Source: an uncultured Phocaeicola sp. (GTDB taxonomy: Bacteria; Bacteroidota; Bacteroidia; Bacteroidales; Bacteroidaceae). From it: DNA of 64,000 nt. Both the position numbers and the translations under genes were made by a program. Shown here piece after piece: positions 1 to 9,117 of the stretch (positions are counted from its first letter, which is position 1; the number at the start of each line of letters is the position of its first letter). The stretch covers positions 47,029-111,028 of the forward strand of contig CALUJS010000003.1 of assembly GCA_944321015.1 (NCBI GenBank). Reading direction: 5' to 3'. Below the pieces are notes generated by a model, which saw nothing but the letters and a program-made list of their open reading frames with translations, searched no databases and had not been told where the DNA came from.

Positions 1-786
1 GTCGGCAGCCTCAACGGCAATCTGCGCGTTTACGTCCTCCACGAAGTTGTCATACTGCGCCAAGTCGTTGGTGCGGTTGGCCAGGTGGAAGTCGGCCATA
101 ACGAACACTTTATGGTTGGTGTTGTCCACGCGGTGAAGCACGAAGTCCTGTTGCTCGCTGACCGTGGCGGCAGCGGTGAGATGCTTGAAGAATTGGGGTT
201 CATTGCCGGTCACGCAGTCTACTTCATAATTGGCGGGTACGGAGATGAACACGTAGCCGTTTGCTTTCTCAGAGGGGAGGTAGTAGATGCCGTCCTCATC
301 GGTGGCGGTCACTTCGTATCCGTCGGAAACCACCACGCCGGCCACACCCAGTCCGTTGCATGACACACGCCCTTTCACGGTCATGCCATCACGGTCGGGC
401 ACGGGCACCTGCACATATTCCATTTGTATGCTGACGGTGCCCAAGGGCAAGGTCTGGTCGCCACGCATGAGAGTCAGGACATACGTCCCGGCGGAAAACC
501 CGTCGGGGAGCATCACGCTGAAACTGCCATCGGTCACGTCGGTCACCTGCAGTTCATACGTCGCGCCCTGCGCGCCGCTGCCTTTGAGTTGCAGGAAGTC
601 GGTCACCTGCACGCCGCTGCCGGTGAGCTTGAGGGGATTTCCCTGGGTGACGGTGATGGAAGAAGGAAGGCTGACGCCTTTGACGGGGATTGACTGAAGA
701 GCCGTGTAGCGGACTTCGTCCTTGCAGCTCGACATCAGGCTCGCGCTGCCCAAAAGAAGGGGCACGCAAAAGAGAATCCATTTCAT
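1..786 (-). CDS. Calcineurin-like phosphoesterase lipoprotein, 3' end cut by window
   Basis: This reading frame has no stop before the left window edge, so the protein is incomplete (262 codons seen). It begins with a lipoprotein signal ending in LMSSC, so it should be membrane-anchored outside the cytoplasm. Two beta-rich regions follow: an Ig-like stretch, then a carboxypeptidase-regulatory-like domain with the run CNGLGVAGVVVSDG. The visible end contains VFVMADFHLAN, whose DxH matches the first metal-binding motif of metallophosphoesterases. The second domain resembles the N-terminus of the divergent gene at 1193, so the two are probably related enzymes. The start is the ATG at 786; a TACTTTTGC promoter element lies 50 bp upstream. 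The substrate is unknown. Confidence 0.75.
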   Translation of the reverse strand, partial: MKWILFCVPLLLGSASLMSSCKDEVRYTALQSIPVKGVSLPSSITVTQGNPLKLTGSGVQVTDFLQLKGSGAQGATYELQVTDVTDGSFSVMLPDGFSAGTYVLTLMRGDQTLPLGTVSIQMEYVQVPVPDRDGMTVKGRVSCNGLGVAGVVVSDGYEVTATDEDGIYYLPSEKANGYVFISVPANYEVDCVTGNEPQFFKHLTAAATVSEQQDFVLHRVDNTNHKVFVMADFHLANRTNDLAQYDNFVEDVNAQIAVEAAD

Positions 787-835
787 ACGATTTTCGATAA
801 TAATTGTGTTGGTTTGTTTAGGAATCTTTCACGCC

Positions 836-844
836 GCAAAAGTA
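836..844 (-). promoter_or_regulatory. Bacteroidetes-type -7 element for the gene at 786
   Basis: On the minus strand this reads TACTTTTGC, a match to TAnnTTTG. It lies 50 bp before the ATG. No well-spaced TTG was found upstream, so the -33 element is not assigned. Confidence 0.6.
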
Positions 845-984
845 GAGACTGCGTGTAACAACGGTGTATCGCGCGCATTACATCGCAAGCACAAAACCAT
901 TACAAACACATTTCGCATCTATCCCCCCTATACCTTAATAATATAGAAGGGGAAGACACGCCCACGCGCCACGGACGGCACGCC

Positions 985-1080
985 TGCGCCCAAGCGTCCA
1001 TATGTCCGCCCGCGAGCGAACATATCACGGGACACGAGCGAACATATGCCGCGTCACGTCCATCCATATGCCCGCTCACG
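985..1080. repeat. 22-bp phased CATATG array, locus 1 (4 units)
   Basis: Core hexamers start at 999 (CATATG), 1021 (CATATC), 1043 (CATATG) and 1065 (CATATG), exactly 22 bp apart. Most units carry GAGC before the core or its complement after it. The array fills the middle of the 406-bp gap between two divergent phosphoesterase genes. It sits upstream of both promoters. The rest of the gap holds those promoters and nothing else I recognise. Confidence 0.9.
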
Positions 1081-1141
1081 GGCCGTCGCAGATGTAGCAG
1101 ACTTGTAGGAACAACGTAACCGCAATGACACGCGTGAAGCC

Positions 1142-1150
1142 TACCTTTGC
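1142..1150 (+). promoter_or_regulatory. Bacteroidetes-type -7 element for the gene at 1193
   Basis: TACCTTTGC matches TAnnTTTG perfectly and lies 42 bp before the ATG at 1193. No TTG at the usual distance was seen. Confidence 0.65.
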
Positions 1151-1192
1151 GTCGCAACAAACCAATAAACCAAACCAAAAACCGAACACGAA

Positions 1193-2605
1193 ATGAAACA
1201 TATGCTTTTATTCAGCCTGATGATTGCCTCTGCCGCAAGCATCATGGCAAAAGACGTGACAGGACGCGTACACAGCAACGGCCAAGGACTGCCCGGCGTG
1301 GTGGTGACCGATGGAACCAACTTTACCATCACCGACAAGGATGGAGCCTACGCCATGTCGGCACAAGACGACGCCGACTTCATCTACATCGTCACGCCTT
1401 CGGGCTATGTGGCTTCCTACGCCGACGGCACGCCGGCCTTCTACAAGCCATTGGGAGCCAAAAGCCTTGACTTCGACCTGTTTGAATACAGCGTGCCCGG
1501 GGGCAGCTATGCGCTCTTCGCCGTGGGCGACACGCAGCCGGGCAGCGAACATGCCTACAAACGGCTGGAAACGGAGGCTTTCCCGGAGCTGAAACAATAT
1601 GGCGAGGAATACAAGCAACGCCACATCCCCGTGGCGGCCATCATGCTGGGCGACATGGTGTGGGACAACCCGGAGACGTATGGCCGCTACAAGGAAGGGC
1701 TCAAGAAGCTGGGATACCCGGTCTATCCGCTCATCGGCAACCATGACCACGACGAGACATGCTCGGACAACTACAAGAGCGAAGCCGTCTACCGCGCCAA
1801 CTTCGGCCCGACATATTACGCTTTTAACCTGGGACAAGATTACTACATCATGCTGGACAACATAGACTATCACGGAAACCGACAGTATGACACGCGTCTG
1901 GACGACAAGCAGCTGGAGTGGGTGGAACGCTACACGCAATACATCCCCAAAGGTGCCCGCGTGTTTGTGGCCATGCACGCCCCGGCCTACGCCTACACCA
2001 GCAACGAGAAGCTCCCCGGAGCCGACCGGCTGATGGACATTCTGGCCGACTATGAAGTGCATATCCTGAGCGGACACACGCACATCCACTCCAACATCGC
2101 CCTGCGTCCCAACGTGCGGGAACACATGGTGGCCTCCATCGGCGGTGCCTGGTGGCTGTGGGACAGCCAATACTGCATGGACGGCACGCCCATGGGCTAT
2201 CAGGTGTTTGAGTCATCGCCCCGCAGCGGACTGCGCTGGCACTTCAAGACCACAGGCCGCGACCGCGACTATCAGTTCCACGTCTATCCGGTCGGTACCG
2301 TGCCCGAGCACTGCGACGAGCTTTGCGTGAAAGTGTGGAACTGGGACGAAGGCTGGAAAGTGGAATGGATGGAAGACGGCGTGAAGAAAGGCGAGATGAA
2401 GCAATTCAGCTCCTTCGACCCGGACTACAAGCAATATCTGGAAGACGAATTTGCCCAAGGCCGCAAGCGCATCACCTGGCGTTTCCCCGTGCGCAACGGG
2501 TTCAGTTTCTTCTCCGCCAAACCTTCGCCCAAGGCAAAAACGGTGACCGTCATCGTCACCGACCGCTTCGGACAGGAATACAGGCAGAACTGCGAACTGT
2601 TCTGA
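1193..2605 (+). CDS. Secreted calcineurin-like metallophosphoesterase
   Basis: This 470-residue protein has a signal peptide (about residues 1-19), a carboxypeptidase-regulatory-like domain (about 21-100) and a metallophosphoesterase domain. The full set of dimetal motifs is visible: GDTQPG (D113), LGDMVWDN (D154), GNHDHD (183-186), MHAP (H262) and SGHTHIHSN (GHTH at 294-297). The remaining C-terminal 150 residues match the extra C-terminal domain of this Bacteroidetes subfamily. The enzyme should act in the periplasm or at the cell surface on a phosphoester; the actual substrate cannot be read from the sequence. It is divergent from the related gene at 786 and convergent with a 5'-nucleotidase-like gene. 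Confidence 0.88.
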   Translation: MKHMLLFSLMIASAASIMAKDVTGRVHSNGQGLPGVVVTDGTNFTITDKDGAYAMSAQDDADFIYIVTPSGYVASYADGTPAFYKPLGAKSLDFDLFEYSVPGGSYALFAVGDTQPGSEHAYKRLETEAFPELKQYGEEYKQRHIPVAAIMLGDMVWDNPETYGRYKEGLKKLGYPVYPLIGNHDHDETCSDNYKSEAVYRANFGPTYYAFNLGQDYYIMLDNIDYHGNRQYDTRLDDKQLEWVERYTQYIPKGARVFVAMHAPAYAYTSNEKLPGADRLMDILADYEVHILSGHTHIHSNIALRPNVREHMVASIGGAWWLWDSQYCMDGTPMGYQVFESSPRSGLRWHFKTTGRDRDYQFHVYPVGTVPEHCDELCVKVWNWDEGWKVEWMEDGVKKGEMKQFSSFDPDYKQYLEDEFAQGRKRITWRFPVRNGFSFFSAKPSPKAKTVTVIVTDRFGQEYRQNCELF

Positions 2606-2673
2606 TGCGCCTCCTCTCTTGAGGAAAAGCAATACATAACCCGCAGGCAAATGGATGGAGGACGGCACAACCG

Positions 2674-4347
2674 TTATCGTCCGAACAAAAGACGGCGATC
2701 GCGCTCGATAGCATCCTTTGTCCATTCCTCCGGAATGAAACGCCAAAGGTCAAGAGATTTCGGACGGACAACACCTTGCCGACCGATGTACTCCATAAGG
2801 TAATAACGCAAATCCTTGGATGTGGTGTCCACAATGCGCGAGGCAAGTTCTTCCTTGGGAATGCCCGCGCCGATGGTGAGCAGCTCCCCTCCCCCGTTGC
2901 CGCGATAGGAATTGATGGCCACGCGATAGACGGCATCCGGCTCGAACGGACGACCGTCGGCCATGGAGAGGATGTGCAACTTCTCGCCCTGCGGACGAGT
3001 CACGTCGACCGTATAGCGGATGCCGGCGGCAGAATCGAAGTTGAAAGCAAAGTTTTGGAAGCCCAAGCGTTTGCCCGCGTTGTCAATGGGCGTGAGAAGC
3101 ATGATGTGGTCAGCCGGCGACTGCATCCGGTTCGTCCACAAGGCGTAGGAATATTCCAGATACGCCTTCACCTCACGCCCCGTGAGGCGCATGGTGTAGA
3201 GCATGTTTTCGTAACGATAGAGGGTAAACATGTCGCGCATGTGCATGTCGCCCGCACGAATTTCGGCATCATAGGACAAAGGGGCACAAAAGGAAATGTC
3301 GGCACCGGTCAGCTCCAGCTGCATGGAGTGGATGAAGTCAATGAATGCCGAAGGGCCGAAGTAGGCAGGCTCGGTGCTCATCGTCTCGGCCACCGTTCCG
3401 ATGCGTCGCGACACGAAGTCCTCCACAGTGTCGTACACGCCGGCAAAACAGTCCATGAAGGGGCGGCTCACGCCATAGTTCCCCACACGGGTCAGCTTGG
3501 CCGTAATCTTCTTCCTCACCACACGGCTGCCCAGTTTTGACAGATGGATGTCCACATCGCCCACCATCACGCCGTTGTTGGCGGGATTGACAACCCACAC
3601 CCGCCGGCCCTCCACGTTGGTCACCGTGCCGCAGTAGCGGCGATGGTCGTGCCCGATGAGCAGCACGTCGAAGCCCGGCACATTCCGCGCAATGTCCATC
3701 GTGGCATCTTCGTTATAGAAATCCACCTGACGCACCGACTCCTTGCCTGCATGAAACACGCCTATCACCAGATCAGGACGTTCCTTCTCACGGATGAGCG
3801 GAATCCAACGACGGGCACACTCCTCCATGTCCTCAAAGCGCAGGCCGCTCCACAGCGTTTCGGGCAGCCACATGGGGATGGCGGGCGTAATCATGCCCAA
3901 CACGGCGATGCGCACGCCTTCCCGCTCAAACATCACGTAAGGAGTCAAGTAGGGTTCGCCCGTATGCACGTCGATGATGTTGGCGCCCAATACGGGAAAA
4001 TGACATTCGCGCACCCAACGGTCGTAGACGGCATGTCCGGCCTCGATGTCGTGGTTGCCCATGTTACCCACATCGCAACGCAGGTAATTGAGCATCGCCG
4101 CACCGGGATGTTCCGTCTGCGTGTCGACAAAATTATAATAATAGGCCGTGGGTTGTCCCTGAAGAATGTCACCGTTGTCGATGTAGATGAGCCGCTGCCC
4201 GTACTTCTCACGCATCTTTTCGAGCAAGGCGCAGACACGCGCCAAGCTGCCTTCGGTCGGCTGATCGGTCACGAAGTTATAGGGGAAGAAGTTCCCATGG
4301 ATGTCGCTCGTCTCGATGAGCTTCAGATGGATGTCGCGCGTCTTCAA
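2674..4347 (-). CDS. 5'-nucleotidase / 2',3'-cyclic phosphodiesterase family protein
   Basis: This 557-residue protein has the two-domain layout of the UshA/CpdB family. An N-terminal metallophosphoesterase domain carries SDIHGNF (D15, H17), DNGD (D60), GNHD (97-100) and IGHDHRRY. A C-terminal nucleotide-binding domain contains NSYRGNGGGELLTIG. The only possible start upstream of the domain is TTG at 4347, because the same frame has a stop at 4360-4362, which is the stop codon of the upstream gene. No signal peptide precedes the domain, unusual for a family that is normally exported. It follows the clostripain gene by 12 bp, so the two are co-transcribed. It probably releases phosphate from nucleotides. 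Confidence 0.85.
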   Translation of the reverse strand: MKTRDIHLKLIETSDIHGNFFPYNFVTDQPTEGSLARVCALLEKMREKYGQRLIYIDNGDILQGQPTAYYYNFVDTQTEHPGAAMLNYLRCDVGNMGNHDIEAGHAVYDRWVRECHFPVLGANIIDVHTGEPYLTPYVMFEREGVRIAVLGMITPAIPMWLPETLWSGLRFEDMEECARRWIPLIREKERPDLVIGVFHAGKESVRQVDFYNEDATMDIARNVPGFDVLLIGHDHRRYCGTVTNVEGRRVWVVNPANNGVMVGDVDIHLSKLGSRVVRKKITAKLTRVGNYGVSRPFMDCFAGVYDTVEDFVSRRIGTVAETMSTEPAYFGPSAFIDFIHSMQLELTGADISFCAPLSYDAEIRAGDMHMRDMFTLYRYENMLYTMRLTGREVKAYLEYSYALWTNRMQSPADHIMLLTPIDNAGKRLGFQNFAFNFDSAAGIRYTVDVTRPQGEKLHILSMADGRPFEPDAVYRVAINSYRGNGGGELLTIGAGIPKEELASRIVDTTSKDLRYYLMEYIGRQGVVRPKSLDLWRFIPEEWTKDAIERDRRLLFGR

Positions 4348-4359
4348 GGGAGAAGCTGA

Positions 4360-5565
4360 TTAATCGTGGGTGGCCTTCCACCAGGCGGTATTCTCTTTCT
4401 GGGTCACGGTGGCCTTCGGATGGCCCGTGCTGGGGTCGGAGATGGTGAGACCGCAGGTTGTGTAGATGGGATAAGTACCTCTTCCGTCGGTCCCGGCACT
4501 ACTCAATACTGTAAAATACTCGTCGGTGTGCACTTCGTATATCACCGTGCGCGCCAAGAGTGCTTCGTATTCAGCCAAGAGTGTCTCATCCTTGCAGAGG
4601 TGACGCACGTAGTCGGCAAAGTCGTAGAAGATGGTGGGGCGATAGCCGTCGAGGTCCTGTAACTCGTCCTCAGCACGGCCCGTATAGGTGTAACGGCTGT
4701 TTATCTCGCGCATCAATTCGGCCATGACATCCAGCTGCGAACAATCGGTCACGGACAACGTGCCGCAAGGCGTGCTGTAAACGGAATAGAAATCATAGAA
4801 ACCATCACACACGGCTTTATAATCAGATTCCAACAGATATTCCCCTATCAGGTCATAGGGCATCCCCACGGCCATCATCTCGCAGGTGGAAGCGATGAGA
4901 TAATCGGTCACATGACGCAAGTCGTAGGCCACTTCCACCGTGGCCATATAGCAATCGTCGAAAAGAATGAAGTCCATATGCATCCCGGCATTCGCTATGG
5001 CTTCGGCCAGCGTGGTGACATTCGTCTGATAATCTTCCACCGTGCCGCCGAAGAAGCGGGTCAACGGGCCGTCCTCCGCCTCCCAATGGTATTTGAAGTC
5101 CGACGCAACGCGCGAGCGACCCGCCTCCACCGGAACCCAGCCCATGCCGTGACAACCGATAGTCATGGCGTATGTCGGTGCAGGCGCAAAACGCTTCACA
5201 TCGTTCAGAATGGAAGTGATGCCCACCGCAGTGGTGATGGCAGGCGCAGTGTAGCTCTTCAACACCGTGCGCTCGCACTTCCCGTTACGGCAGGTGATTT
5301 CGTAGAGTTCGGCCTCATCCGAACTCGTGGAGAAGAACACGAGCACCCGCTCGCCCCTCAATCCGCGACGGCTGATGGCCGTCTCCATATCCGCCACATT
5401 ATCACGAAAATATCCCGTCAGATTGTTCGACCACGGAAAGTACATGAACAACGTCTTTTCCGTAGGGACCGGCCCGTCCTCTTCCTCCGTGCAGGAAGAG
5501 AAACACAGCCCGATGCAAAGGATGCAACCCAACATCAGCCATCGCAATAAACTTCTATGTCGCAT
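4360..5565 (-). CDS. Clostripain-family (C11) cysteine peptidase lipoprotein
   Basis: This 401-residue protein has a lipoprotein signal ending in LCFSSC (C25). The C11 catalytic pair is visible: His139 in IGCHGMGW and Cys205 in LFDDCYMATVE. Clostripain relatives usually cut after Arg or Lys and are secreted by gut Bacteroidales. The ATG at 5565 was chosen over an upstream start because a promoter lies at 5593-5623 and the longer frame would translate the repeat array. It is the first gene of a two-gene operon with the nucleotidase-like gene. Confidence 0.85.
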   Translation of the reverse strand: MRHRSLLRWLMLGCILCIGLCFSSCTEEEDGPVPTEKTLFMYFPWSNNLTGYFRDNVADMETAISRRGLRGERVLVFFSTSSDEAELYEITCRNGKCERTVLKSYTAPAITTAVGITSILNDVKRFAPAPTYAMTIGCHGMGWVPVEAGRSRVASDFKYHWEAEDGPLTRFFGGTVEDYQTNVTTLAEAIANAGMHMDFILFDDCYMATVEVAYDLRHVTDYLIASTCEMMAVGMPYDLIGEYLLESDYKAVCDGFYDFYSVYSTPCGTLSVTDCSQLDVMAELMREINSRYTYTGRAEDELQDLDGYRPTIFYDFADYVRHLCKDETLLAEYEALLARTVIYEVHTDEYFTVLSSAGTDGRGTYPIYTTCGLTISDPSTGHPKATVTQKENTAWWKATHD

Positions 5566-5592
5566 AGTCAGATTCGTTCTTGATTTTGCGCC

Positions 5593-5623
5593 CAAAGTTA
5601 GCGTAAATATGCCGGATGTACAA
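5593..5623 (-). promoter_or_regulatory. Promoter of clostripain-nucleotidase operon
   Basis: Minus strand: TTG (5621-5623), 20 bp spacer, TAACTTTG (5593-5600). This is a good Bacteroidetes sigma-ABfr-type promoter 28 bp before the ATG. Confidence 0.75.
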
Positions 5624-5674
5624 CCCCCTCCCGAATGATTAGCCTTTGGGACAAAGGGAAGCAAACCGGCACAG

Positions 5675-5780
5675 CCGCGCCCATATGCACGGACGCGAGC
5701 CTCCATATGCACAGTCACGAGCGGACATATGCCCGGAGGCAGGCCTCCATATGGACGCTCAAGACCGTCCATATCAGCCT
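5675..5780. repeat. 22-bp phased CATATG array, locus 2 (5 units)
   Basis: Cores start at 5682, 5704, 5726, 5748 (all CATATG) and 5770 (CATATC), each exactly 22 bp apart. The bases between cores vary widely. The array lies upstream of the clostripain promoter in a 312-bp gap between two minus-strand genes. Apart from that promoter the gap holds nothing else I recognise. Confidence 0.9.
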
Positions 5781-5877
5781 GATGACGACCGGGGTTAAAC
5801 AGACAGCCCCGACACCACAGGCACATGCCTGCCATGTCGGGACTGCCATTCCCTACAATCTCTATTTATACCAATTC

Positions 5878-6378
5878 TTATTTGCCCGGAGCCATCCGCT
5901 CGCCTTTATGCATCCGGGGCATGGGAGGAGCTTTGTGACCCTGACGGCGATTCATCTCCCAGCCCAAGCGGCGCATGTTGGAACGCTCCAGACTGTATAT
6001 CTTGCGAATCTGCTTCATGGTCAGTATCTTCTTGAACTTCTTGTAATACTTTTCCTTCACGTCTATCACCTTACGGCCTTGGGCAAACTCGCTCTCTATC
6101 TCCTTGGCAATCTCGTCATCGGTCATCTCTGTGCCCCTTTTTTTCATGCGCGGCAGGCGACAGTCCTTCATCTCCTTCTGATAGTCCTTATAGACGGGCG
6201 TGAACTCGGCCGCCGTCTTATCATCGAGCATCAGTGCATCCAGCACCTGTTTCAGCTGCATCTCGGCAAAATCGGGACGCTTGGCGGGACGCGACTTGGC
6301 ATCCTTTTCATTTTGAGCCGAAAGACTCCCTGTCAGCAACACCACGACTGACAGCAACATAACGATTCTTCTTTTCAT
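5878..6378 (-). CDS. Small periplasmic protein, possibly Spy/CpxP (LTxxQ)-like
   Basis: This 166-residue protein has a signal peptide (about residues 1-21, ending SLSAQ). The mature part is highly charged and mostly helical. ILTMKQIRKIYSLER resembles the LTxxQ motif of Spy/CpxP envelope-stress proteins, but I cannot confirm membership. The C-terminus is basic and rich in Pro and Met. It lies 25 bp downstream of the anti-sigma-like gene, in an apparent operon with an ECF sigma factor, which suggests it is an effector or sensor of that envelope-stress circuit. Confidence 0.6.
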   Translation of the reverse strand: MKRRIVMLLSVVVLLTGSLSAQNEKDAKSRPAKRPDFAEMQLKQVLDALMLDDKTAAEFTPVYKDYQKEMKDCRLPRMKKRGTEMTDDEIAKEIESEFAQGRKVIDVKEKYYKKFKKILTMKQIRKIYSLERSNMRRLGWEMNRRQGHKAPPMPRMHKGERMAPGK

Positions 6379-6403
6379 AATCTGATGTATTTAGGATTTA
6401 TAA

Positions 6404-6751
6404 TCACTCTTCTTCATACAATGTCAGCGTGACATCTGCCGCATAATAATCAAACTGTTCGACCAGTTCCTCATCCGACAGCTGACTGATGTAGGCATTC
6501 ATCTTGTCGGCAAACGACACGGAGAGGGTGTCCGGATTTTCCGTATCTCTTCCCATTCCTCCGAAAAACACGACGCCGGCAAACAAGGCTGCCACGGCAG
6601 TCGCTCCCAGAGAAAAACCCCATCTGCGCCGGCGACGGGCACGCTCTGCGCGGATTCTTTCCATCATGCGGTCGGGAAACTGCTTGAAAAAGCCTTCAGG
6701 AACCCGATAAGGCATCTGCTTACCGATATCTATCAAATCAAAGTCTTTCAT
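6404..6751 (-). CDS. Single-pass membrane protein, putative anti-sigma factor
   Basis: This 115-residue protein has an N-terminal cytoplasmic part of about 45 residues ending in a very basic run (RAERARRRRRWG). One membrane segment follows (about residues 46-65), then a short acidic tail outside. No zinc-binding anti-sigma motif is present. Its role is inferred from position: the start at 6751 overlaps the end of the ECF sigma gene by 14 bp, which indicates translational coupling. An upstream ATG in the same frame lies deeper in the sigma gene and is less likely. Confidence 0.6.
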   Translation of the reverse strand: MKDFDLIDIGKQMPYRVPEGFFKQFPDRMMERIRAERARRRRRWGFSLGATAVAALFAGVVFFGGMGRDTENPDTLSVSFADKMNAYISQLSDEELVEQFDYYAADVTLTLYEEE

Positions 6752-7280
6752 AATGCTTCTGTATGTATTTCTTAATATTTTCCTTGGCATAAAAGAAATT
6801 GGTCTTCAACGTCTCCACCTGCGTATCCAATATCTCGGAAATATCGGCATAGTCCAACTCGTCATAGTAACGCAGGTTGAACACCAACCGCTGTTTCTCC
6901 GGAAGTTGCCGGATGGCTTTTTGCAGGAGCGCCAGGCGTTCCCTGTTGTCATCATCCGGACTTTCATCCGGAACATCGGCCAGACTTTCCCGCCCCATCT
7001 CATCCAGCGACAGCAGCGTCTGTCTGTTCTTCTCAATGAAGCGGAGCGTCTCGTTCGTGGCTATCTTGTAAAGCCATGTCGAAAGTTTGCTTTCTCCCTT
7101 GAAGGAATTCCAATGCCGATAGACGCGCAAAAACGTTTCCTGCAACACATCTTCAGCATCGTCATGCCCCGGAAGCATCCGGCGGATATGCCAATACAAT
7201 GGCTCTTGATAGCGTTCAATCAAACATCTGAAACCTCTTTCCTTATCCACATGAGCGATTTTCAAAATCTCTTCATCCAT
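6738..7280 (-). CDS. ECF-type RNA polymerase sigma factor
   Basis: This 180-residue protein has the two-domain ECF layout. Region 2 contains DAEDVLQETFLRVYRHW and a following run ending in STWLYKIATNE. Region 4 contains LPEKQRLVFNLRYYDELDY followed by a helix-turn-helix. The length is normal for the family. It heads a three-gene set with an anti-sigma-like membrane protein and a small periplasmic protein, so it probably answers an envelope signal. No standard TAnnTTTG promoter was seen upstream, in keeping with autoregulation, though that is inference. Confidence 0.9.
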   Translation of the reverse strand: MDEEILKIAHVDKERGFRCLIERYQEPLYWHIRRMLPGHDDAEDVLQETFLRVYRHWNSFKGESKLSTWLYKIATNETLRFIEKNRQTLLSLDEMGRESLADVPDESPDDDNRERLALLQKAIRQLPEKQRLVFNLRYYDELDYADISEILDTQVETLKTNFFYAKENIKKYIQKHYERL

Positions 7281-7362
7281 GCTTCATCTGATTGTTTACT
7301 CGATAGACCCTATGCTTTCCGCGAAGTTCAAGAGTCCGCGAAGCTTTAACATTAGTTGACGA

Positions 7363-7457
7363 GGAAACAAGGGACAAGGGAACGAGGGGACAAGTTGACG
7401 AGGATTTACCAATATAGCGTTCTCCTTGTCAACTCGTCCCCTCGTCAACTTGTCAAC
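7363..7457. repeat. GACGAG/GACAAG hairpin repeat, copy 1
   Basis: The left part (7363-7410) is built from degenerate units such as GGGACAAG and GTTGACGAG. The right part (7422-7457) has the complementary units CTTGTC and CTCGTC. The arms pair with G-T wobble in RNA. It lies just past the stop of cstA and could end or stabilise that transcript. Related copies are at 23672 and 33275. Confidence 0.75.
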
Positions 7458-8879
7458 TCATCTCCTGACCTTCCGATACCACATGACAAACCAACATGCA
7501 GCCGCCAGCACCGACAGAATGCCGATAAAGGCCGTGCTGTTTACCGGAATGCCGAAACCTTCGGGCGCCACACAGATGTAGGTCACACACACGGCCGTCA
7601 TGAACAAAGCCGGAAACAATGTCACACAGAAATAACCTCCACGCCGTTCGCGCACCAGGTAAACAGTAATTGCCCACAGGGTAAATATGGACAACGCCTG
7701 ATTGGCCCATGCGAAATATCGCCAAATCATGTCAAACCCGTCGGCATCGCGAAGACTGTAGAGCAACAGCCCGACTGCCAGCACAAACATGGGCACGCAA
7801 ATGTACAAACGGCGACGGATGCTCCGCTGCTCCATTCCTAGCATGTCGGCAACGATGAGACGTGCCGAACGGAACGCCGTGTCACCGCTGGTAATGGGAG
7901 CCGCTATCACGCCGATGACGGCAAGCACGCCGCCCACCGTGCCGAGCCAGCCTTTGGTGATGTCGTCCACAATGACCGCCGCATTGGTCTCACCCATGCC
8001 ATTCTCATGAAAGAAATAAGTAGCGGCGGCAGCCCAGATAAGCGCAACGACGCCTTCGGCTATCATTGCCCCGTAGAACACCGGCCGGCCGTGGCGTTCG
8101 CTCGTCATGCACCGCGCCATCAAAGGGCTCTGCGTGGCATGGAATCCGCTTATGGCGCCGCAGGCTATGCTGACGAACATAATCGGGAAGATGGGCAACG
8201 TGGCCGCATCGGGATGCGTGTTCTGCACGCCGTCCCATATCTCAGGCAACGCAGGATGATGCACATACAGCATCACCAGAATGCTCACAGCCATAAAAAG
8301 CAACGCGACGGCAAACAAAGGATATATCTTACCGATAATCTTGTCAATGGGCAACATCGTAGCCAGGATGTAATACAGAAAGACAACGACAATCCAGAAT
8401 GTGGTGTCGAGCACCTCGGGCGTGAGCTTGGCCAACAATCCCGCCGGTCCTGCGACAAATACGGCGCCCACCAATATCATCAGTATCACGGTAAACACCC
8501 GCATCACCTGTTTGGTGGTCATGCCCAGATAGCGTCCGATGATTTCGGGCAGGCTTTCCCCGTCATGGCGCAAGGACAGCATTCCGGCCAGATAGTCATG
8601 CACCGCACCGGCAAAAATGCTTCCCAACACAATCCACAGATAGGAAGCCGTGCCGAACTTGGCGCCCATGATAGCTCCGAAGATAGGCCCCAGCCCGGCA
8701 ATGTTGAGAAACTGAATCATGAATATCTTCCACGTGGGCAAAGGGATGTAGTCCACTCCGTCGGCCCGGGTGACGGCCGGTGTCTGACGGTCGTCCGGCC
8801 CGAATATCCGTTCCATAAAACGCCCGTAAATGAAATAACCTGCTATGAGTGCCAGCAGGCACAATGTAAAACTTACCAT
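7458..8879 (-). CDS. cstA: CstA-family carbon starvation transporter
   Basis: This 473-residue integral membrane protein has about a dozen hydrophobic segments. The N-terminal part contains FLNIAGLGPIFGAIMGAKFG and the run GAVHDYLAGMLSLRHDGES, both diagnostic of the CstA family. CstA members import peptides or pyruvate when carbon is scarce. It is shorter than E. coli CstA and matches the compact form common in Bacteroidetes. It is monocistronic, with a hairpin repeat after the stop. The substrate here is not known. Confidence 0.88.
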   Translation of the reverse strand: MVSFTLCLLALIAGYFIYGRFMERIFGPDDRQTPAVTRADGVDYIPLPTWKIFMIQFLNIAGLGPIFGAIMGAKFGTASYLWIVLGSIFAGAVHDYLAGMLSLRHDGESLPEIIGRYLGMTTKQVMRVFTVILMILVGAVFVAGPAGLLAKLTPEVLDTTFWIVVVFLYYILATMLPIDKIIGKIYPLFAVALLFMAVSILVMLYVHHPALPEIWDGVQNTHPDAATLPIFPIMFVSIACGAISGFHATQSPLMARCMTSERHGRPVFYGAMIAEGVVALIWAAAATYFFHENGMGETNAAVIVDDITKGWLGTVGGVLAVIGVIAAPITSGDTAFRSARLIVADMLGMEQRSIRRRLYICVPMFVLAVGLLLYSLRDADGFDMIWRYFAWANQALSIFTLWAITVYLVRERRGGYFCVTLFPALFMTAVCVTYICVAPEGFGIPVNSTAFIGILSVLAAACWFVMWYRKVRR

Positions 8880-9076
8880 AATAATGTCTTTCGTTTTGTA
8901 TTGATGATTAATAATTGGTTTATCTCAAAACAACCACATAAGCCCAAAAGTCTGCCTTTTGTCGTCGGTTCACAAATATACGGCCTTTTTAATCGTTCAA
9001 TATGCACGTCGCGGCTTTTAACATTTTCCCACCAAAAAACCTCTGATAAATGAGATGACAGCACAACCTGCTTTAA

Positions 9077-9085
9077 TACCTTTGC
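9077..9085 (+). promoter_or_regulatory. Bacteroidetes-type -7 element for nudC
   Basis: TACCTTTGC lies 32 bp before the ATG at 9118. It rules out the longer reading frame from 9055, whose start would be upstream of the promoter. Confidence 0.65.
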
Positions 9086-9117
9086 ACCACGTATCTCAAT
9101 CACACACAATGCACACT

